From contig CAYPAW010000011.1 of the NCBI GenBank assembly GCA_964408795.1, positions 13,145 through 77,144 of the forward strand: a DNA stretch of 64,000 nt, written 5' to 3'. Position numbers and translations under genes: made by a program. The notes beneath the pieces were generated by a model. That model had not been told where the DNA came from. It searched no databases and saw only the letters and a list, made by a program, of their open reading frames with translations. The stretch is from JABMQB01 sp964408795 (lineage in GTDB: Bacteria; Bacteroidota; Bacteroidia; Bacteroidales; Prolixibacteraceae). Of this stretch, positions 44,741-52,619 are shown in pieces (position 1 is the first letter of the stretch; each line of letters begins with the position of its first letter).

Positions 44741-47635
44741 TTATTCATTTCTGACCGGATGGCTGTCAGACAAGGTTAGTTCTTCTTTCAGAAACGCTGC
44801 GGTATAGGAATTTTTGTATTGAATGATTTCTTCAGGAGTACCCTGGCAAAGAATGGATCCTCCTTCTTTGCCTCCCCCGGGTCCCAGGTCGATAATATAA
44901 TCGGCCACTTTGATTACATCCAGGTTGTGTTCGATAATGATTACGGTATTTCCTTTATGTACCAGTTTTTTGAGCACTTCAAGCAAAACCCGGATATCTT
45001 CGAAATGAAGACCTGTTGTGGGTTCATCAAGGATATACAGGGTTTTTCCGGTATCGCGTTTTGCCAGTTCTGCAGCCAGTTTGACGCGTTGTGATTCACC
45101 CCCCGAAAGGATTGTGGAGGATTGCCCCAGGGTCAGGTAACCCAGTCCTACATCCCTGAGGGTTCCAAGCTTCTGCAGAATAGAGGGGATATTTTCAAAG
45201 AATTCCACTCCCTGATTGATGGTCATGTTGAGCACATCGCTGATGGATTTTCCTTTGAAGCGTATTTCCAGGGTTTCCCGGTTGTAGCGTTTTCCGTTGC
45301 ATTTATCGCAATGCACATATACATCGGGAAGGAAATTCATTTCAATGAGTTTTAATCCGCCCCCTTTGCATTCTTCACAACGACCTCCTTTTACGTTAAA
45401 AGAGAATCTTCCGGGTTTATAGCCCCTGATTTTTGCTTCCGGGACCTGGGCAAAGAGGTTTCGTATATCCGTGAAGACGCCGGTATAGGTAACCGGATTG
45501 GATCTTGGGGTACGTCCCAGGGGAGACTGGTCTACCTGGACTACTTTGTCAATGTTCTCAAGGCCGGCAATCCCGGCATAGGAAAGAGGATCTTTCAGCG
45601 ATTTATAGAAATGCTGGCTCAGGACAGGTTGCAGGGTTTCATTGATGAGGGTTGATTTTCCGCTTCCGGAAACCCCGGTTACGCAAACCAGTCTTCCCAA
45701 TGGAATAGAGAGGTCGATATTTTTGAGGTTGTTGCCGGTACATCCTTTGAGCATCAGCCATTTTCCGTTTCCCTGAGCGCGCATCTCCGGAACCGGGATT
45801 CGTCGTTTTCCGTTCAGGTAATCGGCCGTGAGGCTTTTTGATTGCAACAGGACCTCGGGGGGTCCGGCAGCGACCACTTTGCCTCCGTGTCTTCCGGCAC
45901 CCGGTCCCAGATCTATAATATGGTCGGCATGGAGCATGGTGTCCTTATCGTGTTCTACAACAATCACTGAGTTTCCGTGGTCCCGGAGTTCCTGAAGCGC
46001 ATGGAGCAGTTTCCGGTTATCCCGGTGATGAAGTCCAATGCTGGGTTCATCCAGAATGTATAAAACATTGACCAGTTGAGAACCTATCTGTGTTGCCAGG
46101 CGGATGCGCTGGGATTCCCCTCCGGAAAGCGATTGGGCCGGGCGGTCCAGGGAAAGATAGTTCAACCCTACATTCACCATGAACCCCAGTCTTTTACGGA
46201 TCTCCCGGATCACTTCCCCGCCAATGAGCCGTTGTTTATCCGAGATGCGCTGTTCCAGTCCTTCAAACCAGGCAGCTAATTCATCGAGGTCTAAACGAGA
46301 CAGTTCGGCAATATTTTTCCCATCAATCCGGAACCATAGCGATTCCTTCTTCAGGCGTGAGCCGTTGCATTCCGGGCAGGTTTTGGTTCTTACAAACTGA
46401 TTGGCCCACTTACGGGCTGTTCGGGAGGAATTTTCTTCGAGCTGGCTGTTAATATATTTGATGACTCCCTCATAGGTCAGGAAATAATTCAGGTTATTTC
46501 CCAGCGGGGAATTCTTAATCCGGATTCGTTCCTGGGTTCCATACAAAACCGCGTTTAAGGCTTCGTCATCCAATGCTTTAACAGGAGTTTTCAGGGTAAA
46601 CCCATATCGATCCCCCAGGGCTTCTATTTGCCAGAATATCAGCGAGTTCTTATGATGTCCCAGGGGTACGATCCCTCCGTTGGCAATGCTTTTTGACGGA
46701 TCCGGGATAATTTTTTCAATATCCATTTCAGAAACCATTCCCAATCCGTTGCATCGGGGGCAGGCACCCTGGGGTGAGTTGAAAGAAAAGGTGTGGGGCG
46801 CTGGTTCATTGTAGGAAATGCCGGTTGTGGGACACATTAAGAGCCGGCTGTAGTAACGGGTATGGCCGGTGTCATGGTCGGAAACCATCATCATTCCATG
46901 TCCGTGGTGCATAGCTGTCTGAACGGTTTCCTTCAGCCTCTTTGTGTCGGTTTCCTTCACGGCCAGTTTATCGATGACCATTTCGATGAAATGGTTCTTG
47001 TAGCGGTCTACCTGGTGCCCGTGTTTGATTTCCGCTATTTCTCCATCGATCCGGGCGTAGAGAAATCCCTTTCGCCTGATTTGTTCGAACAACTCCCGGT
47101 AATGTCCTTTTCTGCCTTTTACGACCGGTGAAAGAATATAAATGCGTTTTTCGGCAAACTCTTTTTTTATCAGACCGATGATCTGTTCATCGGTATATTT
47201 GACCATTTTTTCCCCCGTGTGGAACGAATAGGCTTCTGCCGCCCTGGCAAAGAACAAACGAAGGAAATCGTAAATTTCCGTTACTGTGCCCACTGTGGAG
47301 CGGGGATTCCGGGAAGTGATTTTCTGTTCAATGGAAATGACAGGACTCAGTCCGGTAATCTTATCTACATCGGGGCGTTCCATGTTTCCGATGTAGGAGC
47401 GGGCGTAGGCCGAGAAGGTTTCCATATACCGGCGCTGGCCCTCTGCATAGAGGGTATCAAACGCCAGGGATGATTTCCCGGAACCACTTAATCCGGTGAT
47501 CACGGTGAGTTTATTCCGGGGAATCTCTACGAAGATGTTCTGCAGGTTATGAACCCGGGCACCCTGGACAAAAATTTGTCCTTCCTTAGGATGTGCTTCC
47601 TCCCGGTGCTTTTTCTCTATTTGTGTTTCCAACAT
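44741..47635 (-). CDS. uvrA: Excinuclease ABC subunit A
   Basis: 964 residues, ATG at 47633-47635, the normal length. Two ABC ATPase halves: Walker A GLSGSGKSSLAFDTL and GVSGSGKSTLINETL; signatures LSGGESQRIRLA and LSGGESQRVKLA; Walker B LYILDEPSIGLHHRD and LYILDEPTTGLHFED. The C-terminal zinc finger is intact (GRCEECKGGG ... VHCDKCNGKRYN). In the N-terminal finger the first cysteine pair is reduced to CPTT (LLMCPTTGISYNEP) while ACPRCNGLG remains, so that zinc site is probably lost. UvrA finds bulky DNA lesions for UvrB/C. The gene follows the transglycosylase gene directly. Confidence 0.97.
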   Translation of the reverse strand: MLETQIEKKHREEAHPKEGQIFVQGARVHNLQNIFVEIPRNKLTVITGLSGSGKSSLAFDTLYAEGQRRYMETFSAYARSYIGNMERPDVDKITGLSPVISIEQKITSRNPRSTVGTVTEIYDFLRLFFARAAEAYSFHTGEKMVKYTDEQIIGLIKKEFAEKRIYILSPVVKGRKGHYRELFEQIRRKGFLYARIDGEIAEIKHGHQVDRYKNHFIEMVIDKLAVKETDTKRLKETVQTAMHHGHGMMMVSDHDTGHTRYYSRLLMCPTTGISYNEPAPHTFSFNSPQGACPRCNGLGMVSEMDIEKIIPDPSKSIANGGIVPLGHHKNSLIFWQIEALGDRYGFTLKTPVKALDDEALNAVLYGTQERIRIKNSPLGNNLNYFLTYEGVIKYINSQLEENSSRTARKWANQFVRTKTCPECNGSRLKKESLWFRIDGKNIAELSRLDLDELAAWFEGLEQRISDKQRLIGGEVIREIRKRLGFMVNVGLNYLSLDRPAQSLSGGESQRIRLATQIGSQLVNVLYILDEPSIGLHHRDNRKLLHALQELRDHGNSVIVVEHDKDTMLHADHIIDLGPGAGRHGGKVVAAGPPEVLLQSKSLTADYLNGKRRIPVPEMRAQGNGKWLMLKGCTGNNLKNIDLSIPLGRLVCVTGVSGSGKSTLINETLQPVLSQHFYKSLKDPLSYAGIAGLENIDKVVQVDQSPLGRTPRSNPVTYTGVFTDIRNLFAQVPEAKIRGYKPGRFSFNVKGGRCEECKGGGLKLIEMNFLPDVYVHCDKCNGKRYNRETLEIRFKGKSISDVLNMTINQGVEFFENIPSILQKLGTLRDVGLGYLTLGQSSTILSGGESQRVKLAAELAKRDTGKTLYILDEPTTGLHFEDIRVLLEVLKKLVHKGNTVIIIEHNLDVIKVADYIIDLGPGGGKEGGSILCQGTPEEIIQYKNSYTAAFLKEELTLSDSHPVRNE

Positions 47636-48586
47636 TTATTCGTGGTTTGAAACAGCACTTCTTCCCCGCGCATGGGCTGGTGGTATTCGGATGATGTATT
47701 TTTTTCCGGATGGGTTGGTGAGGTAATTTTCCCGGAGCCAGGGATTGAACATCTTCAGGATTTTATAGTTGGTACCCTGTTCAAGGGCAAAATCGGCAAA
47801 ATGTTCTACCGGTCCGCGTATTTCGATTTCAGTGGTCGGGATGATGGGGTATTTTTCGTTTTCAGGAAGGAAAAATCCGTAGGCTTCCGGATTTTCCATC
47901 ACCAGTTTCAGGGCCAGGATCCTGAACAGGTATCTTTCTGTTTCCTCTCCCAGGAGCATATCGAAATAATGATTGTTTTTTTGTCGTTCGATCTGTTTCA
48001 CGATGAAGCTTCTTCCGGCATTGTAAGCTGCAGCCGCCATAGACCAGCTGCCGAATTTCTCATGGGCATTTTTGAGGTAGTCACAGGCAGCAACCGTTGA
48101 TTTTTCAACGTGATACCGTTCGTCTACTTCGCGGGACACTTCCAGTCCGTATTCCCTGGCCGTAGAGCTTAAAAACTGCCACATCCCCACTGCTCCGGCC
48201 GGAGATACGGCCTTGGGATCCAGGTTGCTCTCCGCAACAGCCAGGTATTTAAAATCCCCGGGTAGTCCTTTTTCTTTCAGGATCGGCTCGATAACAGAAA
48301 AATAGCGGGGTGCCAGTTTCATCAACCGGATGGTCTGTGAATGAAAATACCCGTTGACCAGCAATTCCCTCTCCAGGCTCTCCCGGATATCAAAATAATG
48401 CAACGGAACTACTTCCCCTGCAAAAGTTAATGTATCCGGGATGACCACTCCTTTGTGCATGGGAGAATAAGGTATAACCTCCTTCTCCGGTTCTTCTGTG
48501 CGGGCATTCGGATGAAAACTGAATAGCAAAACAATCCCCAGGGCTGTGGCCAATAAGGCAATGTTCCAGACTCTTTTTCTTTGCAT
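47636..48586 (-). CDS. Membrane-bound lytic murein transglycosylase (SLT domain)
   Basis: 316 residues, ATG at 48584-48586, with a -7 box (TATTTTTG, 48617-48610) just upstream. N-terminal hydrophobic helix (IALLATALGIVLLFSF), a signal anchor or uncleaved signal. The goose-type lysozyme-like SLT domain spans ~100-225: LKYLAVAESNLDPKAVSPAG with the catalytic Glu, GAVGMWQFLSSTAREYGL, and AAAAYNAGRSFI. No LysM repeats follow, unlike MltD. It cleaves glycan strands of peptidoglycan. The stop codon abuts the uvrA start, so uvrA is probably read from the same transcript. Confidence 0.92.
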   Translation of the reverse strand: MQRKRVWNIALLATALGIVLLFSFHPNARTEEPEKEVIPYSPMHKGVVIPDTLTFAGEVVPLHYFDIRESLERELLVNGYFHSQTIRLMKLAPRYFSVIEPILKEKGLPGDFKYLAVAESNLDPKAVSPAGAVGMWQFLSSTAREYGLEVSREVDERYHVEKSTVAACDYLKNAHEKFGSWSMAAAAYNAGRSFIVKQIERQKNNHYFDMLLGEETERYLFRILALKLVMENPEAYGFFLPENEKYPIIPTTEIEIRGPVEHFADFALEQGTNYKILKMFNPWLRENYLTNPSGKKYIIRIPPAHARGRSAVSNHE

Positions 48587-48986
48587 TGGTGACAGGTTCT
48601 TTAAGAGAACAAAAATAAGGTTTTTTAGGGGATAAGGAATAAAAGACCCCGGTAAAACTACCAGACTGATATTCGAAAAAAAATGGACCGGAGGATCAAT
48701 GATCCGGATTTAATGCAATTTCTCCTCTTCACATGCAGGAAGGAACACAGAAAAAAAAATATCCCAGATCATTTTCTTGTCTTTCACCCTTCTACATTCT
48801 GTTCACGAAGCGTATGGGTATAATAAAACAGGAGGTTAAAAGGGACCGATATCCACCGGTCCCTTTTTTTTGAATAAGCCATTACCCATTTCAGAGCAAC
48901 TTAATTTTGTTTTGTTATGAATCCGTTTTTTTACGGTTCGTATCATAGATGCAATGAATGGCTGGAAGGTTGCGTAGAAAAAAAAA
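48587..48986. other. 400-bp gene-free gap
   Basis: No gene was found in any frame. The gap holds the transglycosylase promoter at its left side, a small GGATCAATGATCC hairpin near 48692-48704, and one strong hairpin (listed separately). Confidence 0.55.
48838..48871. terminator. Strong hairpin with T-run, bidirectional terminator candidate
   Basis: GGGACCG at 48842-48848 pairs with CGGTCCC at 48857-48863, flanked by A and T runs; eight Ts follow on the plus strand and four on the minus strand. It can serve the minus-strand gene ending at 48987. The better T-run faces the plus strand, where no gene precedes it. Confidence 0.72.
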
Positions 48987-49715
48987 TCAGGGAGTAATCC
49001 CGGCATTCTCAATAAGACGAAAGGCCAGAACCAATTCAGGGATATCCAATGTATACAACCGGTTTTTTCGTAAAATCTTCCTCACCTGTTTTTTATTGTT
49101 TTTGTACAGGTGAAGAAAGGATTTTCGAATAGGAGGAAATTTCTCCAGCCCCGATTCAACCGAGTATCGATAAAAAGCAGTCGTTAATACGAGTCTGGAA
49201 TCCTTTAATATCCCTTGCGGGTCTTTGTAAATACCGGTTTTTTTTGATTTGCTTTGATAAAAAGCGAGCAAGGTTACCTCTCCCTGGTACAAAACATGAA
49301 AAAACTGGGTTCCCATATGAGGGATCCCGGTTTCGATTTTAACAAATTTTTGATCTCCTGTAATTTGTGAAGAAACTACAAATTCTCTGACCATAAACTT
49401 ATCAATCGTAAACAGGGAACCGGTATGGGTATTGTAACAGACCAGTTCATTGAGGAGTGCATTGTAGCGGGCCGGAATGTTCTCCCGGGTTTCACCGTTT
49501 TCAAGGAATATCGTGGTGGGAAGAAATTCGTAATGGTAAAAATGCGGTCCGTTGGTATTGAATTTCAAATAGTATTTTTTTCCTGAGAGCTTTTCTCCTT
49601 GAATGTTTGACCGGGAAGTAATTCCCTGCCAGGGATACCGGGTTATCTGGCCGGAACCATACATGGAGGCGGTCATGAACAACAGAATAAAAAGGGAGAG
49701 TCGTGCAGTTTTCAT
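48987..49715 (-). CDS. Secreted hypothetical protein at the end of the ECF/TonB cluster
   Basis: 242 residues, ATG at 49713-49715, signal peptide ~1-21 (LFILLFMTASMYGSGQ). The body is beta-rich and aromatic (PHFYHYEFLPTTIFLENGE, RYNALLNELVCYNTHTGSLF) with a basic C-terminal helix (KNNKKQVRKILRKNRLYTL). The feature order equals that of the protein encoded at 30531-31229, so a shared unnamed family is likely. It is the last minus-strand gene after the MG2/plug protein (115-nt gap). A palindrome GTGGAATTTATTCCAC at 49744-49759 sits just upstream and may be an operator. Function unknown. Confidence 0.82.
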   Translation of the reverse strand: MKTARLSLFILLFMTASMYGSGQITRYPWQGITSRSNIQGEKLSGKKYYLKFNTNGPHFYHYEFLPTTIFLENGETRENIPARYNALLNELVCYNTHTGSLFTIDKFMVREFVVSSQITGDQKFVKIETGIPHMGTQFFHVLYQGEVTLLAFYQSKSKKTGIYKDPQGILKDSRLVLTTAFYRYSVESGLEKFPPIRKSFLHLYKNNKKQVRKILRKNRLYTLDIPELVLAFRLIENAGITP

Positions 49716-49743
49716 AAATGCTTTGCCTATTTACTATCCATCT

Positions 49744-49759
49744 GTGGAATTTATTCCAC
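49744..49759. promoter_or_regulatory. Operator-like palindrome
   Basis: GTGGAAT and ATTCCAC are exact inverted 7-mers separated by 2 nt, 29 bp upstream of the secreted-protein start on the minus strand. The size and symmetry suit a dimeric regulator; no regulator can be assigned. Confidence 0.35.
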
Positions 49760-49830
49760 GGTCTGTTCCGCCGGAAACAGGGGCAACAGGATTTCGAATT
49801 TTCGTATGGATAAGGTTGTATTCATATTTT

Positions 49831-51501
49831 CTATTTAACGGTGAATGAACAGGATGCGGTTTGGGCGGTTCCGTCACACATCACCGCGGTTAGCACCGTT
49901 TCAAATTCCCCTTTCAGGTCAGAACCTGTAAAGGATATTTTCTGCTCTTTCTGCGGATTATTCAGTCGCTTCCACATCAGGGTTCTTCTAAAATCGGGGA
50001 TATGGGAAGGATGCTCCTTTTCATCGGAGGTATTCCGACAGGGTAGCTGGACCGTTTCAAAATCGAACCGGTACAAGTCAGACTGGTTTTTTACCCAGGA
50101 GATATCCTCCTGGTTTGAATATACAGCGATCACTCCGTTAAAAACCATATCTCCAAAGACCCGTTCTTCGGATACAATGTCAATTCGTTCAATTCTTTCT
50201 GAATTCAGTTCAGCCAGTAAGCGGGTATTGAAAACCGGTATTCCGTCCAGGAGTTTGAAAGGTTCCGATTGAAAAAAGTTCCATTGATCCCGGTTTATCA
50301 GTTTTAAAATGAGGGTGTCTTTTTTTTCCCGGAATCTGGATGCCGACAAAAGTTCTTTGGATATTTCACTGAAACTGGACAGTGTGATATAATCCCGGGT
50401 AAATACGGTGGTTGTCGGTTTTCCGTAAAAAGGGTGTTTATACCGGTACGGTTTGATGAAAATGCGTTCCGGGAGCAATGGGATCGGGAAGAAATATCGC
50501 TCATAGCGGCTGATTTTTACCAAATTTTCAAGAAAGGTTTTTTGGTCTGGGGTAAGTTCCTTGCGGGTTAATTTCAGGTCGTTGCCGGTATGGATATAAT
50601 GGGGGAAAAGTTCAATGCGGCAGGGTTGATTATTCCGGGTAACAGCTTGAATAACCAGATCAGCCAATCCTTTTGCCTCTCTGAGGTAAAAATGAAAGGT
50701 GCCGTCAAAATGGGAGTAATAATAGTCAAACCAGGGAATGGAATCCGAAACAGAGGCCATGACAACAGCCCCCGGTACCGGGTGTGAAGTTTTCGCATCC
50801 AGCACCCTTCCGGAGAGGGTAATTCCTTTTTCTTCAAGAATATATTCCCGGTTTGTTTGTTTTTGCCGGATGGGAACAAATGTCAGTTGGGTATTCATTT
50901 TTTCAGTCAGGGGATCAGCAAGCCGGGTTGTCAGCATCAGGTCGTCTATACGGGACAACCAGGAGTCAGGAATCGTTAATTCCAGGGTTATGGTTTCGCC
51001 GGGGCGGTACACTGGTTGATCTGTTTTTACCCCGAAAATACCCGGTATGGATTGTTCTTCATTCAGGCCGTGTTCCCGGGGGAGCTCCATATCCCGGATA
51101 TTTTCGGCAAACCGGTTGTAAACGACCAGAAGGCGCCTGGCAATGGATGCCTCCTCGAAATTTTCCTGGAAGTTCGTAAAGGCTTTGAGCACATAGATCC
51201 CCGTTGAAAGGGAATCGGGAATCGTCAGGTATCCGTCTCCCTTTCGGGAGTCGGTCCGGATAATGGCTTTTGCAATGTGGTTTCCCCCGGGTCCGTCCAA
51301 CTGAATATGGAGGATCTTGCTGTATCTATTCTCTTGTGATGAATGCAGATACGTCATGAACCAGAGAGTATCACCGGAAACACAGGAATTCCGGTCCGTC
51401 GTAAAAAAAACCCGCTCCACAGGTTGGTTCTGAGCCGTCAGCGTATAAACAGCCGTTAAAAGAAGGATCCCTATTCCTGTTTTTATACCACAACGTCTCA
51501 T
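49831..51501 (-). CDS. MG2-domain protein with carboxypeptidase-like and barrel-less plug-like domains
   Basis: 556 residues from the ATG at 51499-51501 (MRRCGIKTGIGILLL); a TTG three codons earlier is not needed. Signal peptide to ~23. Residues ~25-125 look like a macroglobulin MG2 domain (VERVFFTTDRNSCVSGDTLWF, STGIYVLKAFTNF). Residues ~230-300 hold a regulatory-like fold (ITLSGRVLDAKTSHPVPGAVV). Residues ~370-475 resemble a TonB receptor plug (FKLLDGIPVFNTRLLAELNS, IERIDIVS, FNGVIAVYS), but no barrel follows. Proteins of this layout accompany TonB receptors and DUF4249 lipoproteins in Bacteroidota; their role is unknown. Preceded 50 nt upstream by the DUF4249 gene. Confidence 0.82.
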   Translation of the reverse strand: MRRCGIKTGIGILLLTAVYTLTAQNQPVERVFFTTDRNSCVSGDTLWFMTYLHSSQENRYSKILHIQLDGPGGNHIAKAIIRTDSRKGDGYLTIPDSLSTGIYVLKAFTNFQENFEEASIARRLLVVYNRFAENIRDMELPREHGLNEEQSIPGIFGVKTDQPVYRPGETITLELTIPDSWLSRIDDLMLTTRLADPLTEKMNTQLTFVPIRQKQTNREYILEEKGITLSGRVLDAKTSHPVPGAVVMASVSDSIPWFDYYYSHFDGTFHFYLREAKGLADLVIQAVTRNNQPCRIELFPHYIHTGNDLKLTRKELTPDQKTFLENLVKISRYERYFFPIPLLPERIFIKPYRYKHPFYGKPTTTVFTRDYITLSSFSEISKELLSASRFREKKDTLILKLINRDQWNFFQSEPFKLLDGIPVFNTRLLAELNSERIERIDIVSEERVFGDMVFNGVIAVYSNQEDISWVKNQSDLYRFDFETVQLPCRNTSDEKEHPSHIPDFRRTLMWKRLNNPQKEQKISFTGSDLKGEFETVLTAVMCDGTAQTASCSFTVK

Positions 51502-51550
51502 TCCGTTCAATTTATTTTTTTTCTGTTGTAAATTCCTTTTCCTCTGAGAA

Positions 51551-52618
51551 TCAGTACCTCCAAAAGTCAGGCGGATAGACTGACTGAATCCCGGAGGTTG
51601 GAATGGGATAAAAGGTGTCCATTTTTTCCAGTCTGAAATGGTTTTCTTTGTCCAGCAATTTTAAAAAATACCGGTGTTCACGATAGTTTTGAATTTCGAA
51701 ATTTCCCAAAATAACCTTCCGGTTGTTTGTACGGCATTTGATATTCCCGAAGGCCTGTGAATACATGGGAGCGAACATTTTTCCTTCCGACTCCAGTTGT
51801 TTATTCAGTTCCGTATAAAACTGATAGGCGGAAACCGGAATACTGTATTGATGGATGATATAAATCCAGCCTCTTTCGCGTTCGTTGGTAGCCCAGTTTA
51901 GCAACCGTGAAAACTCTGCCGTTATAAATTCCAGCGGGTGTTTATGAATGGTGGTTTCAGCCGCATATTTTGCAGGGCCGGCTACATTAAACCCTCCATC
52001 GGGATAAAAGGATTTCCAGACATATTTCGAGACCGTTACCGAAGTACCCATCACGGTATCAAAGGGGAATGTCGACATCCTTATTTTACGGCCATAGAAC
52101 CGGTAATAGGAAGGCGTAGTTGGGGAGGTAATATCGGCATAAAACTGGATTCCATCCTGTGATTCGATGGTTTTAATTCCATTTTTATCGTAGTTTATTC
52201 TATTTTTTGACATCGCTTCTGCATAGACTGTATCGATATACGGAATTTCGGGTACATCTACATAGGGAGACTCATACGTTTCCCCGTCATACACGATCTG
52301 CAGTTTGTAGCTTCTTCCGGAATGGATGGGTTGATTCAGGTCGTATTTCCCATTTTCTGAATGCGTAAAGGGCAGCTTCTCATTCTGGTCATCGATTAAG
52401 CAGACCGAAGCAAATAAAACAGGAGGATAAATTTCCGCATCATAAAATCCTACCGTTCGGTATATGTGTATTGAATGGTTTGCTGAGGAGGCGTTTATCC
52501 GGGCTTCCACAACCGGATAATGGTTTTTCACATCCAGATCAGCAACATATACATCCTCGCATCCGGTGAGGATTGCCAGGAGAATGAATCCACTAACAGT
52601 TCGTTTTTTTTGTTTCAT
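51551..52618 (-). CDS. DUF4249 outer-membrane lipoprotein
   Basis: 355 residues, ATG at 52616-52618, one nucleotide after the TonB receptor's stop codon. Lipobox LLAILTGC followed by EDVYVADLDVKNHYPVVEA, the standard DUF4249 opening. Typical features are YKLQIVYDGETYES, VPEIPYIDTV (the 'vP....i' block) and a beta-rich C-terminal part ending in IQSVYPPDFWRY. DUF4249 proteins are paired with TonB-dependent receptors of the STN or CarboxypepD type and are thought to act as surface partners, by analogy with SusD. The ligand is unknown. Confidence 0.92.
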   Translation of the reverse strand: MKQKKRTVSGFILLAILTGCEDVYVADLDVKNHYPVVEARINASSANHSIHIYRTVGFYDAEIYPPVLFASVCLIDDQNEKLPFTHSENGKYDLNQPIHSGRSYKLQIVYDGETYESPYVDVPEIPYIDTVYAEAMSKNRINYDKNGIKTIESQDGIQFYADITSPTTPSYYRFYGRKIRMSTFPFDTVMGTSVTVSKYVWKSFYPDGGFNVAGPAKYAAETTIHKHPLEFITAEFSRLLNWATNERERGWIYIIHQYSIPVSAYQFYTELNKQLESEGKMFAPMYSQAFGNIKCRTNNRKVILGNFEIQNYREHRYFLKLLDKENHFRLEKMDTFYPIPTSGIQSVYPPDFWRY

Positions 52619-52619
52619 G

